Assembly: GCF_963082655.1 (NCBI RefSeq)
Contig: NC_081553.1
Coordinates: forward strand, 156,403,441 to 156,467,440
Length of the DNA: 64,000 bases
Source of the DNA: Stomoxys calcitrans
Taxonomy: Eukaryota > Arthropoda > Insecta > Diptera > Muscidae
Direction: 5' to 3'
The translations under genes were made by a program, and so were the position numbers. Under the pieces are notes generated by a model. The model was not told where the DNA came from and searched no databases. It saw only the letters and a program-made list of their open reading frames with translations. Positions 33,141-44,416 of the stretch are shown piece after piece. The first letter of the stretch is position 1; the number at the start of each line of letters is the position of its first letter.

Positions 33141-33335
33141 TGCGATGAAGCGTTTGCGAATTGAGTACCACTAATCAATAAATTTCAAACGTACGTTCAG
33201 AACAACAACGAAACGTTATTGTCGCTTAGCGTTTAAAGCCAGTATAAGTCTGTTCGCATAAAAAAAATGATAAATTTGTTTGGATTTCTTAGCTTGAGAT
33301 AATATTAACAAGAAAATAATAAAATTTGATCAAAC

Positions 33336-33523
33336 CTGTAAATGTGTGAATAGTCCTGATTAGCATTAGCATTGCCTTTCAATTGATCATTGGCGGTCGT
33401 CTTAGCCAATTCCACTATGTTGCTTGGATTTTGTTCGCGAAAATTTGATATTTTCTCCCGCACATTATCCCGCCACTGATGAAATCGACCTGTAAATCCT
33501 TGGTATTCGTGTAACTTCTCCAT
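33336..33523 (-). CDS. Slc45-1: SLC45-family H+/sugar symporter, coding exon 1 with start codon
   Basis: This encodes the cytoplasmic N-terminus, 62 residues plus two bases: MEKLHEYQGFTGRFHQWRD, then NVREKISNFREQNPSNIVEL and ending QDYSHIYR. The ATG at 33523-33521 has an A at -3. Upstream in-frame reading reaches a TAA, and the TTG further up is not needed. The donor is TACAG|GTTTG after 33336. The final AG plus the first base of exon 2 (A at 914) gives arginine, joining as SHIYR-HKTRMELV without a gap. The polar N-terminal tail before helix 1 suits SLC45 proteins. Composition is clearly gene-like against its AT-rich, repeat-filled surroundings. Confidence 0.75.
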
Positions 33524-34267
33524 TCTAGTCTTTCTCAAGTTTTGTGTTTATGCAATTTTCTTGGGGGTTGTTGTATGACATTCAAAAGATATTTGACCTC
33601 GTGGTATTGACATTCAGGTCAGTTTAATCGCACGTTTAATTTTCTGTTACACAGACGATATAGTTCCTATTAATTTAATTAGCTCTTGATGGTATGGCCA
33701 CTACGATATTTTTTAAATTCTTAACATTAAGATACTGTTTTTTGTTTTATCTCTAAAAATCATTTTTCACTTTAATTTTGTACTGAAAGATTTAAAAATC
33801 ATTTTAAAAGTCAGAATCTAGAATTCGATTCCAACAGATTTAGAAAAGTCCGCTTCTTAAAATCATATTAACTCCGGTTCTTTTATTATGTGTACTCTGA
33901 ATGGAAACGGAAAATAGACTAAAGACATCGCATCGAACGGGAAAGAAACATTCCATAGGGTTTCATTGGCATGCGCACTTGAAACTAATCAACATTTGTA
34001 CAGCAAAGCGATGCAGTGAAACCTCTCAAGTTAACATTAACGGCAATGTTAGCAAAGCGTTACTGTAAATGTAGACACTTGCCAATTTTGAATTTCCAAG
34101 GTTCTAAAAGCTTCAAAGAACTGCTTACATTCGTCGACTGAGAAATAAGTTGTAATGGTATTATCCCAGTTCGTCTACAGTCTTTTATTATTATTGTATT
34201 TTGGCAACTGCAATCACAATAATTTTGCAAATTTATCTCTATGTTAAGTTCCGACAAACGGAAATCG
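33524..34267 (-). promoter_or_regulatory. Presumed 5' UTR and promoter region of the SLC45-like gene
   Basis: This is about 740 bp of AT-rich sequence between the start codon and the next repeat (HINE-2 at 34268). No transposon is seen in it, which is unusual here. I could not pick out a convincing TATA/initiator pair, so the assignment is positional only. Confidence 0.35.
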
Positions 34268-35690
34268 TAACAAGTAAAAAGGCATTAAGTTCGGCCGGGC
34301 CGAACTTTGGATAGCCACCACCTGTAAACCCCCTTTCGTCCCAATCCGATGAAAATTGAATAACTTACGCACCCAAATTCGTCACGGACATTGAGTGGTC
34401 ATATAAATATAAGTCACTGTTGAATTTTGTATTTCAAATTTCAACAAAATCGGGTAACAAATAAAGCTTTTATGAGCTTCAGACCCTTAACCGGCATATC
34501 GGTCTATATAACAGCTATATCTGCATACAGTCTTATTTACAATATTTGGGTCGGATGGCGTGTGGCCCAAAACTACTCACTGTTTTAAATTTCAGTGAAA
34601 TTGGATAAAAAATAAGGCTTTTATGGCCTTCAGACCTTTTATCGGGAGATCGGTCTATATGGGAGCTATATCTAAATATAGTCCGATCCAAACCATATTT
34701 GGGGCGGGCGTCGGGAGACCTAAAACTACCCAATCGGATAAAAAATTAAGCTTTTATGGGCTTCAGACCCTTAACCGGCATATGCATCTATATGACAGTT
34801 ATATCTAAATACAATCCTATTTTTACTACATTTACGTCGGATGGCGGGTGGCCTAAAACTACTCACTGTTTCAAATTTCAGTGAAATTGCATAAAAAATA
34901 ATGCTTTTATGGGCTTCAGACCTTTTATCGGGAGATCGGTCTATATGGTATCTATATCTAAATATAGTTCGATCCAAACCATATTTGGGGCGGACGTCGG
35001 GAGACCTAAAGCTACCTATTGTTTAAAATTTCAGTGAAATCGGGCAATAAATAGTGCTTTTATGGGCTTCAGACACTTTATCGGGAGATTGGTCTATATG
35101 ACAGCTATATCTAAATATAGTCCGATCTGAACCATATTTGGGTCAGATGTTGGTAGGCCAGAAACTACTCTCTGTTTTAAATTTCAGCGAAATTGAACAA
35201 AAAATAAAGCTTTATTGGGCTTCAGACTCTTTAGCGGCAGATCGGTCTATATGGCAGTTATATCTAAATATAGTCTCATCTGAACCATATTTGGGTCAGA
35301 TTTCGGGAGGCCTAAAACTACTCACTGTTTAAAATTTCAGCAAAATCGGATGAAAATTAAGTTTTTATGGTCATTAGACCCTTTATCGAAAAATCGGTCT
35401 ATATAGCAGCTATATCCAAATATGGTCCGATTTTGCCCATTCAAGAACTTAACCAGCGTGCATCAAAAAGACGTATCTGCGCCAAATTTCAGCTCAATAT
35501 CTCAAGTTTTGAAGCCTGTAGTGTGATTACAACAGACGGACGGACAGACACACGGACACCGTTAAATCGTCTTGAAATTTTACGACAATCCGAAGTATAT
35601 ATACTTTGTAGGGTCGGAAATTGGTATTTCGCTGTGTTGCAAGCGAAATGATTAAATAAATATACCCCCTATCCTACGGCGGTGGGTATA
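34268..35690 (+). mobile_element. HINE-2 repeat copy
   Basis: It starts ACAAGTAAAAAGGCATTAAG, TTCGGCCGGGCCGAACTTTG, then GGATAGCCACCACC. About six ~155-bp units follow, with CAGACCTTTTATCGGGAGAT-like and CAAACCATATTTGGGGCG-like blocks. A (GTCY)-like tract lies at ~35534-35552. It ends CCTACGGCGGTGGGTATAC and runs straight into the inverted-repeat arm. Confidence 0.75.
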
Positions 35691-37184
35691 CAAATATGCG
35701 AATTGGAAATAAATGCTCTGTTACACAGAATCATTACCTCATGTCTGTAGAGTTAAATCACATCGCTCGAAAAATTATTGCGAATGTAAATGATAAAGTT
35801 TAAACTATAATGGATAGATATCTAGAATGGATAGAGGATAGAAGCATGTCACACTATAACTGTATAGTCCAGGCGGCGATTAGAAACCTGGAGGAATATA
35901 AGAGGTTTCCGATCGGCTGCCCGAGACGACACTTGAGGTCGAGTGCGAGGCACTGCTGTCCGCGGTATAGTCTTAGATTGACGGAACTTTGGTGTTGCCA
36001 TCTGGAAGTTTATGCCACACGGACGGATCAAAGCTAGAGGACAGAGTGAACCTGGAAGTCTACGTTGAGAATCCAGGGACTGAGATCTTTTACCGACTGC
36101 CTTACCATAATACGGTCCTGCAGACGGTGACCCGGGAGGTCGCGGAATGTGTGCGGTGGTTTGGCTTTCTCGCGAGGACGTCGATAATAAACATCTTAAC
36201 GGACAGTAAACAGGCCATCAAGGCAATAACAACCAGGACGGTGAGGTCATTAACAGTCTTGGAGTGTAAGAAGGAGATTAACACCTTCTCTGAGGATGGC
36301 ACAATCCGCATCGTTTGGGTGCCGGGCCAAAGCGGAGTAACTGGGAATTAGAAACCAGACTATTTGGCAGTGAAGGCCAGAGAACTGCCGTCAATAAACT
36401 TGGTTAACCCGAAGCCTTTCGGGTCGACGCATTCCGAGTTAATGGCGTGGGCGAAGAATTCGCATGTAACACTGTGGAACAGCGAAACAGTCGGTAGGAC
36501 GACAAAAATCCTATGGGAAGATCCGGTTCGTGAGAAGACGGGGCTATTACTGAAAAGAAGTAAGAAGGAGACCAGTATAGCTTTCGGTATCATAACTTAG
36601 GCAAAATAGGTGCGCAACTGATAGCATGTGAAGGGCATGTGGGAAAGATGATGAGACATTGCACAGTGGGATAGAACCGTAAAAAATATGCCGTTTGGGA
36701 ACGATAGAGATAATTTGAAACCCCTAAGTAGTCCTGGAGCCTCTTGGCAGGTCCCTGAATTTGTTTACCTCGACATTTTGAAAAATTTGACGGGCTGCCA
36801 AATCTTCATTTGTGATCCAATTTTCAAAATTTCATAAAAGTGTTATGGGGAATATATTTCTGGAAATAAGTCTGCCATATGCGAACGAATATAGATATCT
36901 TCACAAAATTTTATATGGTTACAGCTGATGTGCTATCCAGAATATATATTTCAGGGCCCTAGAAGGCTCGGGATTCCATTGGTGGGCCTTCAAATATAGT
37001 AACCTCAGACCTACAACATTTGGTTCTAGGTGCCATAAGTTCATTTATGGTCCGCTTTTCAAAAATTTTTTTGAAGTTTGGATAACACCTTATATGGTCT
37101 ATAACCATATAAAATTTTGTGAAGATATCTTTATCCGTTCACAAGTGGCGGACTTATTTTCGATAATTGTTTTCCTACCCACCG
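35672..37184 (+). repeat. Arm 2 of the ~1.5-kb inverted repeat containing LINE-C RNase H
   Basis: This is the inverse of 18715-20202. The plus strand at 35810-36600 encodes the decayed RNase H: TDGSKLEDRVNLEVYVENPG, INILTDSKQAIKAITTR, VWVPGQSGVTGN then a TAG, and DYLAVKARELPSINLV. The second acidic catalytic residue expected in QAEI is absent (LQTVTREV). 36601-37184 is non-coding repeat related to 9838-10190. The boundaries read CGGTGGGTA and TACCCACCG. Confidence 0.8.
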
Positions 37185-37995
37185 TGCGTACTGAGATTAG
37201 CTGTTGAATTCCGTAATGGAACTAAATATTCAACATTTCAAGCAAATCGAATAAAAATTGTCAAGTGTTCGAGAAATCAAATGTGATCTCCGTTGAATGG
37301 TAGCTAAATCATGGTATATACCGTTTTGATTCATACTTGGCATGTATGTTGGAAGTTATAACAGACCTCAGCCTGCTTTGGCAAATAACATATAATGTAT
37401 GTCCTGCAAGTGATTAAGAAACCAAATCAAAAGATGAATATGGAATATAAGTTTACATCCAAGGTTTATTTAACTCTTGACCGAGGTTTATTTAACTCTT
37501 GACCATGACGTTGAACCCCTGGGATCGAAGCTTTGCATGAACATGAAAATAAACTTGCGTCGTACTTTGATGGAATTTTCATGGGTAAATATCTACAAAA
37601 AGATTTTATTCCTTATTAAAAATCAACTGATTTCAGGCAAACAAAATTATTTGTCAGCAAACAAAAATTTGAACACAGATGAGCAAATATTTTCCTCTTT
37701 CTAAGGCAAACATTTATTTTTCTCCTACAATTTATTGCAAGGCAAATAAGCTTTGTTACAAAACGAATCTAGAGCTGAGCAAAGGCGTATTTGTGATGCG
37801 ATTTCGCTGATAATTGGAACACTATCCGATATATATCCGATATTTTTTCTCCGATTGTGATAAAATTTGTGAGTCGAATTTAAACCCCTTAAACCTCCAT
37901 GCGTTTTAACATAATTGCGCCAACCACAACATGCACCCAAATGGAAAACCGACCGGGCAAGATGAGTCTCTTTGTAAGTAGAGTACGAATCTGAT
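37185..37995. other. No gene recognised
   Basis: AT-rich intergenic DNA. A 21-bp direct duplication (AGGTTTATTTAACTCTTGACC) lies at about 37461-37503. Confidence 0.4.
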
Positions 37996-37996
37996 A

Positions 37997-38570
37997 TTGT
38001 TATACAGTGCTTTAAACAAAAAAGGAGCCGTTGAGTGGTGCGAACGTTTGGAGTATGCTAGAAAAGACCCAACAGCTGCGGTGGTGGCGTCAGACCGTAG
38101 GGTGTTGTTCTCCCCTCCTATAGGTGTGGGTGCCTTAGCACCTGTAGTCGAGAGTTATGCTTTAAGCGCACAACTAGCCGTCAGACTTAATAATGAGGTA
38201 GAGACGGATGAACCAGAGGGATGCAGAGTTTGTCCCCAGCCTTAAAGTAAAGGGGGTGTTTCCGACTGGGTTTCAAATGAAACAGTCATCGCAGCCGATT
38301 CGTGATATGAGGATAGCTGGATGATGGCAGAAGTCAGCGATGGCTTTGATAAGCTCACAAGAAGACCGGAAAAGCGATCCGGGGCACGACGAAGGAGACA
38401 GAGGAATATGGACCGGCAGGGCAATCGGGCGCAAGTGCTGGATGCTAGAAGGGATAGAACTAACATACCAACCACTTCTACGGAAGCTGGAAAGAGAATC
38501 AGATCTCCTGAACAGTTTAACACTACTAAAATTCTGAAGAAAAAAAGAGCTTTCCGCTTTCCAGTACTCT
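37997..38570 (+). pseudogene. LINE ORF1-like remnant (uncertain)
   Basis: Two plus-strand segments read AVEWCERLEYARKDPTAAVV and, after a frame change, VSDGFDKLTRRPEKRSGARR with a Lys/Arg-rich end. The KDPTAAVV wording resembles KDQTAAVV in the LINE-D ORF1 remnant at ~16500, and charged ORF1 proteins are usual in such LINEs. GC content is higher than the neighbours. A host exon cannot be excluded. Confidence 0.4.
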
Positions 38571-38609
38571 GGGAAGAACAAACACCAACTGTGTGTTTAT
38601 ATTCAAAGA

Positions 38610-39830
38610 TTTTTATACCCAACACCGAAGGATGGGGGTATATTCATTTTGTATTTCCGTTTGCAACACATCGAAATATCCATTTCCGACCCTATATATA
38701 TACTTTATATTCTTGATCAGCGTAAAAATCTAAGACGATCTAGCCAAGCCCGTCCGTCTGTCTGTTGAAATCACACTACAGCCTTTAAAAATAGACATAT
38801 TGAGCTGAAATTTTGCACAGATTCTTTTTTTGTCCATAAGCAGGTGGGCTATATCGGCGTAGATCTTGATATAGCCCCTATATAGACCAATGCGCCGATT
38901 TAGGGTCTTAGGCCCATAAAAGCCAAAATTATTATCCAATTTAGCTGAAATTTGGGACAGTGAGTTGTGTTAGGCCAGTCCACATCCTTCTTTAATTTGG
39001 CCCAGATCGGTCCAGATTTGGATATAGCTGCCATATAGACCGATCTCTCGATTTAAGGTTTGGACTAATAAAAGGCGCATTTATTGTCCGATGTCGATGA
39101 AACTTATAATAGTGAGTTAAGCTAAGCCCCTCGACATACTTCTGCAATATGGCACAGATCGGTTCAGATGTGGATATAGCTGGCATATAGACCGATCTCT
39201 AGATTTAAGGTTTTGGGCCAATAAAAGGCGCAAATATTGTCCGATGTTGTCGAAATTTGGGACAGTGAGTTGTGTTAGGCCACTCGACATTCTTCTTCAA
39301 TTTGGTTCAGATCGGTCCAGATTTGCATATGGCTGCCATATAGACCGATCTCTCGACTTAAGGTTTTGGGCCCATAAAAGGCGCATTTATTGTCCCATTT
39401 CGTAAAAATTTGGGACAGTGAGTTGTGTTAGGCTCATCTAAATTTTTCTGCAACTTGGCCCAAAATCATATAGACCGATATCTCGATTTGAAGTCTTGGC
39501 CACATAAAAGGCGCATTTATAATCCGATTTCACTGAAATTTGACACAGTGACTTATATAAGGCTCTTCGACATCCGTGTCGTATATGGTTCAAATCAGTT
39601 TCTTTTTATGTGTAGCTACTAAAAATATCAATATTTTGTTATACACAATTGAACAATGACTTGTACTTATTAGTATTTAGTCCAAATCGGAACATATTTC
39701 GATATAGCTGCTATGCGGCATTAGGTATGCATTTTTCACTGGCTTTTGACGAAAGGTGGTTTACATATATACCCGAGGTGGTGGGTATCCAAAGTTCGGC
39801 CCGGCCGAACTTAACGCCTTTTTACTTGTT
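38610..39830 (-). mobile_element. HINE-2 repeat, full length, minus orientation
   Basis: It starts TTTTATACCCAACACCGAAG, then CAACACATCGAAATATCC. About five units follow with TATAGACCGATCTCTCGATT and GGCCCATAAAAGGCGCATTT. It ends GTGGTGGGTATCCAAAGTTC, GGCCCGGCCGAACTTAACGC, TTTTTACTTGTT. Both ends are intact. Confidence 0.8.
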
Positions 39831-40901
39831 AAATATTTGTGTTGGAAGTCATATTGAAAAATGTTGTTTTTTATTTTCAAAGAGAGAATTCAAAAATTGC
39901 GTTAGGATATTGATCAAAAATATGTGTTTTTTCCCGACGAAGGAACCATCAAAGACTTTCTCGAAATTAGGAAGACTACACTCTGAAAAATGGTGCGTAT
40001 AAAGTAAAGTAAAAAACTTAGTTCAAATTAATTAGCCAATTTTAAACTAATTCGGTTACATTTTGATTAAAACAAGGAAAAAATGCACGAATTTAGTAAG
40101 ATTTACTCACCTGTTATTAGTGGCAAATAGTTCAAAAACTTGGGTTTTGGAAAGTAATTTTACTTAGCCAAGTTTCTTCTAGGCAAGTTAAATATTCCTA
40201 CAGCAAACAACGTTATTATTTACCCGATAGGAACATGTTGTTATTTTGAGTTCAACATATATTGCAACCTATATTCTTCAAATTGAACAAATGTTCGTTC
40301 AAAATAGTTTATAAATTTCCTAAATTTGAGAAATATTGAAGAAATTTAATTCAAACATAAGTCTTAAACATAGTTTGACAGATTTTTTAACAGAGATGAT
40401 TAAATCCATTAACTTCTCAGTGATACCAAGCCTACCCTTAATGGATTTACTAAGGTGCGTTTTAAAGAAGTTGTTTGTGAGATGTGAAATCATCACTCGA
40501 TTAAAAACTTAGAATATTATAATACAAGCACGTTTGTGGCTTCATTTTGTATAGGATAATAGAAACATAGTTGAACCCCAAAATAAAATGCTCTTAGAAA
40601 CCTAAAAGGTTGATGGCTGATTCAAATTCTTATTTAAAAAGCAAACGGCGCGCTTCCATACAATGCTGTTAGCGACAACTACCTCAGGTTATCATAAAAA
40701 CAAATATGCATATGCCATTGAATAACATGGGACATCCAGAGCAAAACGCATTTCGCGTATGCCGCCGACGAAAAGGCCTCATGCGTGCACTGATGCACAA
40801 ACACACAGCCAATAGATGAAAACTACGCAAACAAGAACCCGAATACCGTGTCGCATGGAAGCCAATGCTACGCTCAATGTGATGTACGCATTCTGTGAAA
40901 A
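39831..40901. other. No gene recognised
   Basis: AT-rich intergenic sequence without a recognisable repeat end, exon or RNA gene. Confidence 0.4.
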
Positions 40902-40942
40902 AGTTGTGGACGGTTGTTGTTGTTGTAGCAGTTTATTGTGTT

Positions 40943-41380
40943 CTATCTTTCGTCTGCTTGATTCTGTTGAGGGTCAAGACCCAGGAACTCTGCGACTAAG
41001 ATGGGGTGCGTCCACAGGGATCTGGGTCTGCGTCGAGTGGGTCTGGCCGGGCAGTTAAACAGGTGACGTGTATCGTGCGGTCCCTGGTTACAATCGGGAC
41101 ATACATCTTGCACGTCGGCATCAATCCTAGCTCTGTGGGAATTGAGGCGGCTGAATCTGCCAGAACGTAATTGAGCCAGAACCACTCTGGTTTGCCGGGG
41201 GAGGTCGATTTCTCCGGGTGCAATGGGTGGCGGTCGCTCTCCAAAGACTACATTCACCCGGTAGCCATTTACCGCATCTGCTACAGTGTCTGCATGAATG
41301 TTGTTCAGACCCGCTTGATCTAGAGGTTCTCTCTTGTAGCGCTGAACCTCACGCTCTAGATCGTGTAGATCTATCGTAAG
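40943..41380 (-). pseudogene. LINE-A copy 2 RT C-terminal domain
   Basis: The frame reads LEREVQRYKREPLDQAGLNN and VLAQLRSGRFSRLNSHRARI, with the Cys/His knuckle DVCPDCNQGPHDTRHLFNCP. The knuckle is complete here, unlike copy 1. The frame is cut at 41380 by the hAT insertion. Confidence 0.8.
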
Positions 41381-43079
41381 CAGAGATGGTCCGTAAGACG
41401 ATTTTTTGGGTTTCCGACTGTCAAAAAGTTGTAAAAGTCGAAAACGTCGTATACTTGTATAAAACGTAGAAAAAGTCGCAAACGTCATAAACCTTAATAA
41501 CTCAGTGTAAAAGTTTGATTTTTAACAAATATTATTGTCACTTATTTGTTGTATATAGAAGAGTTTATATGTAAAAAAATTTCGAAATAAAAGAAATATT
41601 AAGTTTTTTTTTTAATTTTTGCATTTACATTTTTCACACAATAAATTGGAAATATACGCAAATTTCAAGTCAATTTATAAAGTAAGGTTTAAGGATTTTT
41701 TTGTGAAGCAAAAAATCAATAAATTATTAGTTTTCATCAATTATATTTAGAAATTGCAATTATTTTGTATCCTTTTGCAAAATTATTTGCTTCTCCCGTT
41801 TTAATTTGCTTTTTGAAAGCTGTTGTAAACGACATATGTTAAAAATGCATGACATCTGAGGAAGTGTCAAGTGAAATGGTACATGGAGTGTTAATTATGT
41901 TATTCAATAACAATACTTAAAAGTAACATTACTTATTCAATAAAATAAAGGGTGATTTTTTTGAGGTTAGGATTTTCATGCATTAGTATTTGACAGATCA
42001 CGTGGGATTTCAGACATGGTGTCAAAGAGAAAGATGCTCAGTATGCTTTGACATTTCATCATGAATAGACTTACTAACGAGCAACGCTTGCAAATCATTG
42101 AATTTTATTACCAAAATCAGTGTTCGGTTCGAAATGTGTTCAAATTTTGACAAATTTTGTTCAGCGATGAGGCTCATTTCTGGTTGAATGGCTACGTAAA
42201 TAAGCAAAATTGCCGCATTTGGAGTGAAGAGCGGCAATCGTTCAAGAACTGCCCATGCATCCCGAAAAATGCACTGTTTGGTGTGGTTTGTACGCTGGTG
42301 GAATCATTGGACCGTATTTTTTCAAAGATGCTGTTGGACGCAACGTTACGGTGAATGAACACATTTCGAACCGAACACTGATTTTGGTAATAAAATTCAA
42401 TGATTTGCAAGCGTTGCTCGTTAGTAAGTCTATTCATGATGAAATGTCAAAGCATACTGAGCATCTTTCTCTTTGACACCATGTCTGAAATCCCACGTGA
42501 TCTGTCAAATACCAATGCATGAAAATCCTAACCTCAAAAAAATCACCCTTTACTTAACACGCCATCTTCCATTTCACTTGACATTACCTCACATTAGCAT
42601 ACTTAACACGCCATCTACCATTTCACTTGACACTACCTCAGATGTCATTCATTTTATAACATATGTCGTTGTCAACAGCTGTCAAAAAGCAAATTAAAGC
42701 GGGAGAAACAAATAATTTTGCAAAAGGATAAGAAATAATTAATAAATACAAATGTTGCAACCACCCAATAACTCGCAACAGCCAGAGGGATTTAGCGAGG
42801 GATTTTGCGTGTGCCACAATTCATGAAGATCGGTTAACAAATGACCACATTATTGCAATATTGGTAAAAATCGTGTAAACCTACGGTAGCTTTTTCTAAT
42901 TCTGAACCGATTTTTTCCAATTTCAATATTGTTCGTCTCCAGGAGGAAAAAATTACTTATGCCAAAATTTTTAGTTAATCAGATCAAAAATTCGACATAT
43001 TTTCGTTCGAATTTTTTTTTCTGTCAGAAACCTAGTTTTTTGGCTAGGTTTACGACGTTTTCGACGTATGCCATCTCTG
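41381..43079. mobile_element. hAT-type non-autonomous DNA transposon
   Basis: It starts CAGAGATGG and ends CCATCTCTG, with an 8-bp target duplication ATCGTAAG at 41373-41380 and 43080-43087. CAGNG-type ends and 8-bp duplications are hallmarks of the hAT superfamily. Subterminal GTCGAAAACGTCGTA-like blocks and long internal inverted segments (about 41765-41910 against 42590-42750) are present. No transposase is seen. A Tc1-like copy sits at its centre. End fragments of the same family lie at 51857-51916 and 63424-63500. Confidence 0.88.
41948..42550. mobile_element. Tc1-like palindromic derivative, copy 2 (603 bp)
   Basis: The ends are AAGGGTGATTTTTTTGAGG and its inverse, with TA on both sides (41946-41947, 42551-42552). 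It has the same ~195-bp arms and ~215-bp core as 27145-27751, with the core on the plus strand (FSDEAHFWLNGYVNKQNCRI). It is nested in the hAT element. Confidence 0.87.
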
Positions 43080-43141
43080 ATCGTAAGGCTTCTGGGCGTT
43101 GGGTATCTATCCACAAGATGATGATTTGGATGGTTTCTGCG

Positions 43142-44324
43142 TTAACAGCCTAAAAGGTATTGCTTAGACAGCATGTAGTTATGTCTTCGCACTGGTAGGA
43201 TCTTTGTCTCCTGATGGAGGTGGTCCACATGAGAACTGAGGAGACAGCTCGTCGCAGCACGGAGGGCGGCATTCTGGCAGATCTGAATATTGTTCCACTG
43301 CGTGTCACAAAGATGACGAAACCACACTGGCGCTGCATAACTTACCACATACCGGCCAATTGCTTTGTACGTGGTCAACAAGGTTTCTTTGTCTTCACCC
43401 CAAGTGCTGCCAGCAAGTGACTTGAGGACCTTGTTTCTACTTTTGACTTTATTGCAGATTGCTGTGGCATGTGAGGAGAATGTGTAAGAGCTGTCAAATG
43501 TGACGCCAAGTATTTTGGGACACTTGATGGTCGGAATCATTTCTCCATCGACCATCACCGTCAGCTCAGTATTTACCTTACGCGTATTTGTAGTGAACAG
43601 TGTGGCTGAAGATTTGGTGGCGGATATCTTTAGATTTCGTGCAGCGAAATATGAGGCAAGCTCGTTGAGGTAGGCGTTCAACCTATCGCAGATGTCATCA
43701 TTGAGTGGGGGGCCGGATGCCATGATCGTACAATCGACCGCATATGATACGATCTCTATGCCATCTGGGGTGGAATGGAGGATAGGTAGAGGTGCCGGAG
43801 ATATCACCCCACCTTGCCGGAGATATCACCCCACCTTGGGGAACTCCCTGTTTCACTCTACGGTGTTTCGACTTCTTTTCCCTAAATTCCACAAATGACT
43901 GGCGACCACACAGAAAATTCGCGACCCATCGTGTCAGGCCTGGCTGGAGGGACGTGTTGGCGATGTCCTCAAATAATTTGGCATGGCTGACCGTGTCGAA
44001 TGCCTTCGATAGGTCCGGTGCTACGAGGACCGTCCTATCACATGGCCTGGGTTGATTGAAGCCACGGCAAATTTGTGTGGTGATGGCATGCAAAGCTGTT
44101 GTTGTGCTGTGCAGTTTCCGAAATCCATGTTGATGCTCGGCGAATGGAAATTCTCCTACGAGGCTCGGGAGGAGTAATGCCTCAAGCGTCTTTGCCACTG
44201 GTGAGAGAAGGGAGATCGGTCTGTACGACTTCCCCAAACTCGGGTCCTTTCCAGGCTTCAGTAGCGGCATCACTCTGCCCATTTTCCAGACATCGGGAAC
44301 TATAAGAGTGTTCAATGACATCAC
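43142..44324 (-). pseudogene. LINE-A copy 2 reverse transcriptase
   Basis: Two overlapping frames cover the RT. 43698-44324 carries SYRPISLLSPVAKTLEALLL, VAPDLSKAFDTVSHAKL (motif A) and QGVPQGGVISPA (motif B). 43142-43807 carries EIVSYAVDCTIMASG, where the catalytic YADD is mutated to YAVD, and PKILGVTFDSSYTFS. The frame change coincides with a 22-bp direct duplication at 43794-43837. Motif A has VAPDLS where copy 1 has VALDLS. Confidence 0.85.
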
Positions 44325-44416
44325 ATCTCTCTCATCAATGTAGAGATTCCGTCGGGGCCCAACGCCTTGGAAGATTTGGCGCCACGGATGACATTCGTAA
44401 CTTCGCCCACGGTAAA

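Larger units (their letters stand above)
915..33335 (-). other. Giant first intron (~32.4 kb) of the SLC45-like gene
   Basis: The intron runs from the donor TACAG|GTTTG at 33335-33334 to the acceptor TTGCAG at 916-915. It holds most of the transposons listed between those points: LINE-A copy 1, LINE-B, LINE-C, LINE-D and LINE-E pieces, two mariners, a Tc1-like element and several HINE repeats. Its length rests on exon 1 being correctly joined, which the phase match and the typical N-terminal position support. Confidence 0.7.

Noticed and set aside
35680..37184. Independent DNA transposon with CGGTGGGTA terminal inverted repeats
   Set aside because: The left CGGTGGGTA is also the normal end of HINE-2, and no target duplication is visible. 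It is reported only as an inverted-repeat arm.
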